A stretch of 64,000 nt of DNA from Amphiura filiformis. Lineage: Eukaryota; Echinodermata; Ophiuroidea; Amphilepidida; Amphiuridae. The stretch's first letter is position 1; every line of letters starts with the position of its first letter. A program made the position numbers and the translations under genes. The DNA lies in contig NC_092636.1 in the NCBI RefSeq assembly GCF_039555335.1, forward strand, positions 55,669,706 to 55,733,705, written 5' to 3'. Shown piece by piece: positions 55,711-64,000 of the stretch. The notes under the pieces are model-generated. The model did not search any database, was not told the origin of the DNA, and saw only the letters and a program-made list of their open reading frames with translations.

Positions 55711-56433
55711 CAACTGGGGACAAATCCCAATGTTGGGAGATGCACTAATGTCACAACTGATTCTGATTCATTGAATTTAAAGACACTCTTGCAATATGCA
55801 CTATTTGGGGCAAAAGTATTCCGCCTGGTCTGAGCTCGAAATTGATTTCTATGTGTTAAGAATAGAGCAAATTTGACCTGATACTTGTCCAGGCTAACGA
55901 TAGGTTATTGGCCTTATATCTAGTTCAATTTCAATGTTATGTCGAAGTCATTTTATGGCTATATATGATTGGGTTCAATCTCATGATGGATTTTGTCACA
56001 TTTGTGAATTGTATTTTGCAGTAATCAGTAATGCTGAAATGTACACTTTAAAAATCGTAAGCAAATGACACCACGTGAAAGCTGGGATGAATTTACCTAT
56101 GGTACATTCGTCTCAGGTAAAAGTCTCCACAGACTGTTCGATATTGTAGTACCACCCCAATATTTGAATGCAAGCATTTCATGTTTTTGATGATTTTACT
56201 TCACAATGTTACAGCGTTTTCTAAGGTTTTAACCACTATGGGTTGTTCTTGGGAAATATATTATTAGACAAATAAAATTGTACCCTGTGTTTTAACAGTG
56301 TAGACTAATTCCCTGAGTAGCAAGTGTTTATCTCAGTCCAAAGATACTCAATACCAATCATTGTCTGCATGGGCAGTTTTATATGGTTGGTGGTCTTCAA
56401 CCTTGGTCTGGATTTAGTAGTGCTTATTTATTG
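55711..56433. other. Intergenic spacer, nothing recognised
   Basis: No supported feature. Confidence 0.35.
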
Positions 56434-56554
56434 AAGTCGTGTTCACACGGTCGGACATAAGTGAGTTATTACCGGTAATAGGTGACTTACAACCGATAAT
56501 AGTGACTTATTACCGGTAATAAGTGACTTAAGTCCGACCGTGTGAACACGACTT
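56434..56554. mobile_element. Short palindromic MITE (~121 bp)
   Basis: AAGTCGTGTTCACACGGTCG and its exact complement CGACCGTGTGAACACGACTT form the ends. The interior repeats TTACCGGTAATA and AAGTGA words, so nearly the whole element can fold. The stem is well conserved, implying youth or constraint. Confidence 0.85.
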
Positions 56555-57574
56555 GACTGACTCCATGGGTGAAGTAGTTTCTCTCATGGTTTCCAATGGC
56601 ACATTTATTATGTAAGAGGTGTCTAGCGTGTGCTCGATTTCTCCCTACAGCATTGGAATTACCCAAAGCAGATGTGCAGGAGAAGAATTTCGCAGCCACG
56701 GTTGTTTAATGTGATTATTTATTAATGTTTTAAACACAACATTACATAATTTTCAATTATAGACCTTTACTATACCAACAGCTATCACACCAATATACAC
56801 ATATATTTTTAAAGCTATTTTCAACTTAGATTTTCTTTTCTTCATCAATTTTTTAATCTTTTTCTGCCTTTTTGTAGTATTTTTTTTCTATAAACTGTTT
56901 GTGTGAAAATTGAGGGGGCTATTTACATATATTTTTAATTCAATTCAATTCAATTTAGTCCAATAATTACTTTCATTTCATGATAAAAAAAAACAGTTAA
57001 AAAATGTCCTTGCTATATGTTACTCATTTGTATGCTGTTTTAATACCATTATATACAAGTGTCTACCCTTTAGCTTTGTAAAGATGTAACACCTTTCTGT
57101 TCGTAAACCTTGCCACTAGCTATGGCAACATAGCTCCGTCAGATCACATGTACAAACAATCCCAGATCTAACATGGCCAGCCACAAATTATCATTTCAGT
57201 CTTCAGTCGGCTTATGGAATTCCTAAACATTATAGTGTCTATCCAGGATGCGCAGAGATTCAAGCGGGAAGTAAACCGCTCTGTTAGCGCCACCCGTCAG
57301 CACTACCAAGTAATAGATAACTGCTGTTAATGCCTCGATTAGCCTTAACGTAAAACATAAATGTGATGTTGGTTTAGTTAACCTAGTTCTGTAATCTCGT
57401 CAGATGGTACCAAATGCAGCTTTGAATATCAAATTCTATGATCAGTATACGATCCATAGGAATAGACACGATTCTGATTGACCTAATTAGAAGTATGTAC
57501 AAGCAAGCCCGTTTATGGTTAATGGCAATTGTTTGAGGTAGTAACTGATGTCAGACAATGATGCTCCACAACAA
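56555..57574. other. Intergenic spacer, nothing recognised
   Basis: No exon or element edge supported; AT-rich with an AATTC microsatellite near 56938-56955. Confidence 0.35.
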
Positions 57575-60500
57575 CAATTTACAACAACAACAAGCAGCTT
57601 TTATATAGCGCCGTAACATGAGCAAAACACGACCTCGGCGCTTTACAGAAAAAATATCTTAAACTACACATCTTACATTACTAATTTAAACAAATAAACA
57701 AAGCAGCATGAAACATGGGGGAAGAAATTAGTCCGGGAATAAATGAGTTTTTGTTTGGTTCTTGAAAGAAGCAACTGTGATAGAGTTTCTGATGACATTT
57801 GGTAAAGTGTTCCATAACATTGGGGCAGCATGTGTGAAAGCGCGATCCCCTTGAGTAGTGAAAGTTCTGTTGACAACAAGGCGAGGTTGGTCTTGCCCGG
57901 AACGCAGGTTGACAGACGGAATGTAAATGTGAAGGAGTTCAGTGAGGTAAATGGGGGCTTGATTGTGCAGGCACTTGTAAGCAAGCAGAAGGGTCTTAAA
58001 GATGATTCGCTGCTTGACTGGCAACCAGTGCAGCTCTTGAATCAGAGGAGAAGTGTTCTCACGTCTGCTTGCCCGGAAAATGAGACGTGCAGAGCGGTTC
58101 TGGATCTTTTGAAGCTTCTGTATGTCTTTGGCTGTGATGTTAATAAGCAGAGAGTTGCAGTAGTCCAATCTGGATGTTATTAGCGCTCGGACTGCTTGCT
58201 CGCAAGTGTCTTTGTCAATGAAACGACGGATTCTGTTGATATTGCGGAGATGATAGTTAGTGGAGCTAGATATGGAAGCAACCTGAGCAGTCATTGACAT
58301 GTCAGACTCAAACTTGACACCGAGGTTCTTAATGACAGTTGAAGGGATGATGGTGGTATTATCCAAATTCAAAGTGACAGTAGAAAGGTCTTCCAGGTTG
58401 TGTTTTGAAGCTAACACCATGAACTCTGTTTTACTTTCGTTTAGCTGCAGCTTGTTAGTGCTCATCCATGTCTTAAGTTCTGCAATACAAGCCTGGAGCT
58501 TAAAAGCTGCAACAGCAGCATCACCCGGAATTTTAGGGTCAAATTCAATATAAAGTTGCACATCATCCGCGTAAAGGTGGTAATTGATGTTATAACGGCG
58601 GATGATTGCTCCCATTGGATAAGTGTACATTGTAAAAATTCCCGGGCTGATGCAAGACCCCTGTGGAAGTCCCTAAAGCAGAGGAAGGCTTTCAGACATG
58701 GCTCCTGACACACAAACTTGGTGATCTCTTTTGGTGAGATAGGAGGCAAGCCATGCCTGCGCTGTTTCAGTAATGCCATAAACGCTGGTTAGTCTGTTGA
58801 TAAGAGTAGGGTAGTCCACCGTGTCGAAAGCCGCGCTTAGGTCCAGGAGGACCAGGAAGACGGCATGCTTTCTGTCGATGGCATTCAGAATATCGCTCCT
58901 TACTCTGAGTAGGGCTGTTTCAGTACTGTGCGATGGTTTATATCCTGACTGAAATGGTTCTTCTAAGTCATTAATAGCAAGATGAGATCTGATCTGAGGA
59001 AGAACTACTTTCTCCATGATCTTTGAAAAGACCTTTATATTGCTAACAGGTCTGTAACTTTTGAGTTCGTTAGAGTCCATGCTTGGTTTCTTGATTATAG
59101 GTGTCACAATGGCTGATTTTAAGTTCATTGGAAAACTTCCCAGAACAAGGGACCTGTTTATAATGCTCGTAAGTGGAGCGATAAGCGTGTCAGTAACTGA
59201 TTTTAGCAACCAAGTAGGGAAAACATCCAAAGTGCATTGTTTATTGGGAAAATTCATGATGATCTTTGTTACTTCCTCTTCAGAAACTTGGTTGAAAGTG
59301 CACAATCTTGGGTTTTCATCCGGAAATAATCTTTCACTAGCGGTTGTGTCAGTTTCGAGACCATCAAGCCTATCACGAATCAGAGCAATTTTGTTTTTGA
59401 AGAAAATTGCAAAATCATTGCTCAGCTGACTCAAAGACTCACAGGCAGGGAGGATCTTACAGCCATTGTTCAACAGAGTATTGAGTGTCTGAAACACTTG
59501 CTTCGTATCTGCTGTGTCAAGTTCTTTCTTATAATAAGCAGATTTTGCATTATTAATCAACTTTGTGACAATCTTGCTTTGTTCGCGGTAAAGTTCATAG
59601 TTGCGGTCATTTTGGTTTTTGTGCCATTTACGCTCTAGTTGACGCCATTTCTGACGAGCTTTGTGAATGTTATCGTTGTACCAAGGGTATCTTGGACGAA
59701 TGGTTCTGCTTCTTTCTGTGCTTGGTGCGTGTTTGTCAATTACGATTGTCAGAGATTCCTCAAAATCTTTGCAGGCAATGTGAATGTCACTGTTAACAGC
59801 GAAGTTGTTAAGTTCAGATTCCAAATCCGCTTTAAAATTGACAAGGTCGATGGCTTTATAATTCCTAACAGAAGACGTTATTTTGGGGGGTTTCGGCTTC
59901 TCCAAATTTAGCTTGCAATGCACAACAAAGGAATGAACATTAAGGTGCTCAATGATGTCATCTGTAGGCCTGGAAATAATCAGGTCAAGAATACCCTCCT
60001 TGATGTGAGTTGGCTCATTGACATGTTGCTCAAAGCCAACAGTTGATAGAGTTTTCAGAAATGCCTTAACCTCCGGTTTCTCTGGTTTTTCCATGTGAAG
60101 ATTAAAGTCTCCAACAAACATGATCTTACTGGCTGACATACTCACATCCGTTATAAACGAGTCAATTTCATCTAGATAGTCGGGCGTTTTCAGCTTGTTT
60201 ACCTTAGAAGGAGGAGGACGGTAAATAACAACGAACATGATGTGATTTGACTTATCACAGATAAATGCATGTTCAAATGTCTTAGTGGTAAATGTACTAG
60301 GCTTAATTTGATATTGGAGAATTGATTTGAATACCACTCCTATGCCACCGTACATTTCCGAGTTCTGCCGAGGGATGTGAAGATAGGTGAAACCGGGTGG
60401 TGTGAGTTCACCAATTACGACAGGATCATTCTGGCGGAGCCATGTTTCAGTTAAGAAAAGTACATCAACATTTCTATCAAGCAAGAAGTCGGCAATTTCA

Positions 60501-60960
60501 GTGGTTTTATTTCGCACCGACTGCGCGTTCCACAAATGTATGTCAAGGTGATGAGGGGAATGTTTGGGAATTTGAGTTAAATTATTAAGGTTTTGTAGCT
60601 GCTTGTGGCCTTTCTGGATGGGGCTGGGCCTACAAGTTACATGCACAGGTATTTGTCTATACTTAAGTTTTCTAGAGCCAGCTCTGACACCACGATGGGT
60701 TGGAGGTTTCACACTTGGTGATCTAATTCCAAGCTGTATTATGTTCTGCCAGACACCAGTAGGTAATCTTTCACAAGTGTTTGGCCTTAACTGCAACAAT
60801 TGTGACTGGCTGTAAGAGTAATTCTCATTCAAACTCATGATGGTGCAGTCAAGTGATGAGTCAAGTGATGAGTGAAGTGGGATTGAGTCAAGAATCAATA
60901 TAATCCAAATCACTGTGAGGATAGCTGTTAATGAAACTACATTGTTAATGTAGTCTCTCT
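57575..60960 (-). mobile_element. Nearly complete CR1-like LINE
   Basis: Minus-strand non-LTR retrotransposon. The 3' end, near 57575, carries GTAAAGCGCCGAGGTCG and GGCGCTATATAAAAGC followed by TTG-type short repeats, the common CR1 tail. ORF2 spans 57728-60838 and has one internal stop. The 5' boundary is uncertain (5' UTR-like sequence at 60839-60960), and no ORF1 was identified. The insertion lies downstream of TAF1 in opposite orientation. Confidence 0.85.
57728..60838 (-). pseudogene. CR1-like ORF2: endonuclease plus reverse transcriptase, one amber stop
   Basis: Reads from ATG at 60838-60836 (MSLNENYS) to the stop at 57728, 1036 codons long with a single in-frame TAG at 58673-58675. 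N-terminal AP-type endonuclease: NAQSVRNKT (about 60513-60530), LTETWL (about 60438-60455), VGDFNLHME (about 60092-60111), ending before a GLIIS-like word. Reverse transcriptase: SYRPVSNIKV (about 59040-59060), LLDLSAAFDTVD (about 58815-58850), then after the stop GLPQGS and the catalytic YADD at 58562-58573. C-terminus: WNTLPNVIR and FKNQTKTHLFP. The TAG falls immediately before GLPQGS in the RT palm, so normal translation would lose the YADD site. Otherwise the frame is intact, indicating recent inactivation. The expected SDH motif at the endonuclease end is not visible (HSFVVHC at about 59920-59940). Confidence 0.9.
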
Positions 60961-61089
60961 AAGCCTATATTTATCTCGAATTTGTGAAGACAAGTGTCCA
61001 GACACCATGATACAACCCTCACGGACCTTGTATTCGAAAAGCTGTAAATTTCCTCTAATGATTGGCGAAAGCCTGCAGTAACTAAGGGA

Positions 61090-61580
61090 TGAAAACTAAC
61101 ACTACAAAATGTAGAATCATGTCAGAAGACCCATAAGAGTAAGACATACACTTGACAACGCACCAATTGACAAAGTGGAATACTTTTGTCTGGGTAGTAA
61201 TATCCCATAGCTAGGATAGGTGAATGTCAAAAAGCGTACTAGATTAGCAGCTTGGGTAATTGGGAGACTAACCAGCAACATCTGGTTGAAACAAGACATC
61301 TCAAGGTCACAAAAAGTGTATATCTGCAGAGTCCTTATTCTCCCTATTGCTACCTATGGGCCGAGTCTTAGACATTGCGTAAATCAGACCATAGAAGCTT
61401 GAAATATTTGAGATTACATGTCTTCAGTCTATTCTTGGTGTTCGACTGTTGAAGAAGGTAAGGAATAAGTCGATCAGGCGCAGGTGATAAAGTCCATTCT
61501 CAACGAAGTATCTCAACGATGGATGAAATGGTTTGGCCATGTTGTCCATGTGGCGTATGCTCAAACAACGTCTTTACCTT
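61090..61580 (+). pseudogene. Degenerate LINE reverse transcriptase C-terminal fragment
   Basis: Plus-strand frames contain VEYFCLGSNI, KRTRLAAWVIGRLTSNIWLK, DISRSQKVYICRVLILPIAT, then after stops and shifts KSILNEVSQRWMKWFGHVVH. These resemble the region downstream of the RT core in RTE/jockey-like ORF2 proteins, e.g. Y-L-G-S, K-x-x-x-x-x-x-L-P-I-A-T-Y-G, W-F-G-H-V. Several frameshifts and stops make it a clear pseudogene; both ends are truncated. Confidence 0.75.
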
Positions 61581-61924
61581 TCCGAGCAGTGACGTAGCGT
61601 GATAGGGGCACGTGCCCCCAATCGATTGCAAAAATTAGAAAATCCCTGTGATCAGACTGAAGCGACGCGCGACGGACATACATCCCCTGTAATATCTGGG
61701 GTGTCGCCTTACAATATATATCACTTTTCGTTACCTTTGTAGATAGTTTTCAAGAAGGCGTTTGACTTTGTCGACCATAAAATAAAATTCTCCATTCTAC
61801 GTCATAATGACATTACAGAAACTGTCTTTGTAGCCATCAGAGATTACGACGAGTCATATTTATCAAGTTTATGAATGAACAGCCAAATTAATCTTAGTAG
61901 GCAATATGTTTGACAGGCTATTTG
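61581..61924. other. Spacer with a possible single hAT-type end
   Basis: CAGTGACGTAGCGTGA at about 61593 resembles a hAT terminal repeat, but no matching end was found downstream. Otherwise unassigned. Confidence 0.3.
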
Positions 61925-62157
61925 CGATGAAGTCGGAAGTCGGATATACTGATTTTTATATATAGCCAAACAAAGACAATAATTTCTTTTGGTGCATGTT
62001 TTGGAAATACTTCAACTGTTCATATCTTTGGAACTAAATGTTCAATTTCAATGGGGTTTTCTGCAAAATGTATAGCTTTGTAAATGCTGTATACAATCAT
62101 GTAAAAAATGAAAATTGAATACGCCCGACTCTAGACTGATTTTGCTTGATCGCACCA
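61925..62157. repeat. Dispersed repeat family G, copy 1
   Basis: Shares with 63293-63525, in the same orientation, words such as TATAGCCAAACAAAG, TCATATCTTTGG, TTCTGCAAAATG, AGCTTTGTAAATG and the end GATTTTGCTTGATCGC. More diverged at its left side. Confidence 0.7.
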
Positions 62158-62219
62158 CATATATCGAGGATCTTTGTAAAGTTGCAGCATCTTAAGATAC
62201 ATCAAGGTAGCAGAAGCTA

Positions 62220-62275
62220 TGTCCACTCTGCCTGATATTATTATGATATGATGGTGAAATAAACTTGAACTTGAT
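62220..62275 (+). repeat. Possible retroposon tail
   Basis: GATGGTGAAATAAACTTGAACTTGA resembles the AATAAACTTGAACTTG terminus of some LINE/SINE elements with a short hexamer repeat. No body was recognised upstream. Confidence 0.35.
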
Positions 62276-63292
62276 AAGGTAGAGTGGACATGATGAATAA
62301 GGTAGAATGAACATGATGAAGATTAGCCGAACATTTACGCCATCGATACCAAAATACAAGCGATATATAATTACCACTGATTTCCCTCAATTTTCAATTA
62401 TCAAGATGTCTATAGTTTTCACTGTACGGTCCAAACAAAGGTATCTATGTCATCAATGAATGTATTCACCAGGTTTGGAGTTTAACAGAATGAATAAATT
62501 TCTTTTGCACATTACGATCCCCTTCTGAATACACCCTCTATAGTCAGAATCTGGCGAACAAGAAGATTTCTATCGACCATGATAGACGAAACCGTCAATC
62601 GAGTTGGGAATAAAATTCTAGTTTTGTGAAAAATTGTTATTTTGTTAATATCTCTACACTGATTACAGTGATTTTCTGTACATATTGTGATGTGCCCTGA
62701 CCCCTGAGGAATTCCCTCTCATTCATCAAGTTGATCAAAAACAAATTGAATCATTTCTAATTTGGGATATTTGGGAATCCCCTTTCTAAAATGTTCATTA
62801 TGTTGCACTATTGAGAAATCCCCAGGATTGTAAGGTGAAAGTGACACCATGTCGGGAGGAACACACAGGAAGTGATGTAGTGTGAAAGGTTGATGTTTAT
62901 AATAATTGTTCTTTGGAATTGCACAGATTACATCATGTGTTGTGAAGATGCGAAGTCTTCAATGGACTTCGCTGAACATTGATCTTCGCATGACAAGTGA
63001 ATCAGGATATACATCAAGAACATTGAGAAATAGAACTTTACAATCAAGAACAAGAAGAAGGCTGCTGAATATAAAGTAACTTTGTTAAACAGTGTATAAT
63101 TGATTGTCACTATTGAGTGTATGATTGAATCATCAAGCGACTCGTATCAACATATGCAGCTACATTGCATGGAAAACATGAAAGCCGATACCATCTGGGG
63201 AGCGATTGCCGAATAGGATGCAACTCTACTAGTCTTATTACAAGACTGCCCTACCCCAATCTTAACCCTAAACTCCGTATTATTATGTAAAG
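62276..63292. other. Spacer, nothing firm
   Basis: A small hairpin at about 62946-62996 (GATGCGAAG / CTTCGCAT) is the only structure seen. No gene supported. Confidence 0.35.
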
Positions 63293-63530
63293 CGATCAAG
63301 CAAAATCAGTCGGAACTCGGAAATATTAATTTTGAGATATAGCCAAACAAAGGAATTATTTCCTTTTGTTTCCTATTGTTTTGGAAACTCTTTAATTACT
63401 CATATCTTTGGGACTGGTTGTTCAATAGGGATTTCTGCAAAATGCAGCTTTGTAAATGTTTTATACTTTCATATAAGAAGGTGAAAATTTATTATATCCG
63501 AGTTCCGACTGATATTGCTTGATCGCGTCA
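63293..63530. repeat. Dispersed repeat family G, copy 2 (with inverted ends)
   Basis: GATCAAGCAAAATCAGTCGG at the left is complementary to CCGACTGATATTGCTTGATC at the right, giving a foldback-type element of about 235 bp. The body matches copy 1 at 61925-62157; a weaker member lies at 48050-48285. Non-coding. Confidence 0.78.
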
Positions 63531-64000
63531 CATATGCTTTATTTGGTTCTCAAATTATAGGATGTACACAATATTTTTGGCAAGTAATATTACATGGAAA
63601 TAAAGGTGGTTATTCCATGCTAACAATGTCACTTATTAAGTTGATCATCTACCAATCAATTTTCATCAACCTGTTCAATCCATATAAATCCCGGTCCATA
63701 ATATCCTCTTATTTGAGGCAGTGTATATTCCATATGATCATTAAACGTTGAGTGGTCGATACTCGGGGGCCAATTATGTCCTCGTATCTTTACCAGATTG
63801 GCACTGACTTCCTCTAATTGTATGTCCCTGAGGTGGCTGTTAACTTATGATATTGTCTATATCAATATTAGTTCTATATTTGACAGGCAAACATAATGGT
63901 GAAAACACTGAGCGTTTCTGCTGCTCTCCACACGTAGCCTATATTCAACCTGACAAAATTTATCATGCTGATGTGACAAGAAATAGCAGTTTAACCGGGT
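63531..64000. other. Non-coding end of window
   Basis: A 78-codon frame at 63515-63751 has no similarity; nothing else seen. Confidence 0.35.

Noticed and set aside
57830..60815. Plus-strand frames of 70-122 codons
   Set aside because: Antisense shadows of the CR1-like ORF2.

Overview
The window looks like intron-rich, repeat-laden animal DNA. There are no operons, the exons are short with GT-AG introns, and non-LTR retrotransposons and long foldback elements are abundant. The repeat style (clusters of AGGCCTA words, very many palindromic MITEs, CR1/RTE-type LINE remnants) suggests a marine invertebrate deuterostome such as an echinoderm or hemichordate. That placement is an inference; the sequence alone does not prove it.

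One protein-coding host gene can be supported: the 3' end of TAF1 (TFIID subunit 1) on the + strand. Five exons (21238-21357, 26293-26470, 40681-40887, 46000-46085, 47182-47643) join in phase to 350 codons plus a stop. They encode the linker after the first bromodomain, the whole second bromodomain and the acidic C-terminal tail. The kinase/HAT-like regions and first bromodomain must lie upstream; no earlier TAF1 exon was recognised in the first 21 kb, which is read as intron.

The rest is mostly mobile DNA. (1) Foldback elements bounded by TTAA: 8955-9886, 22035-23408 (with a second one nested at 22470-23180), 24614-25270, 34808-38002, 42880-44768, 51129-51803 and a solo end at 54004-54077. 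(2) hAT-like non-autonomous elements with CAGGG-type ends and exact 8-bp target duplications: 13444-13840, 29328-30286, 43395-43931 and 53407-54313. (3) TA-flanked mariner/Tigger-like MITEs: 25764-26109, 44904-45092 and 46705-46926. (4) A five-copy palindromic MITE of about 185 bp that begins CTATTC(C/T)AGTTGAAATCC. (5) LINE remains: a nearly complete CR1-like element on the - strand (57575-60960) broken by one amber codon, an RTE-like 3' end (38420-39064), an RLE-type 3' end (6520-7808), a CR1/L2-like tail caught in a 1.3-kb tandem duplication (10770-13335), and other tails. (6) Tandem arrays: a 44-bp minisatellite with 16 units (52333-53040), a 19-bp repeat (2868-2982), and an unusual two-orientation satellite of GGTTCGCTATCTCTAA units inside the 42880-44768 foldback.

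Layout: 1-21237, presumed upstream TAF1 intron full of repeats; 21238-47643, TAF1 exons and four repeat-filled introns; 47644-57574, TAF1 3' UTR and downstream repeats; 57575-60960, CR1-like LINE; 60961-64000, degenerate LINE and a dispersed repeat family. The most unusual object is the TTAA-bounded satellite foldback at 42880-44768 in TAF1 intron 3.
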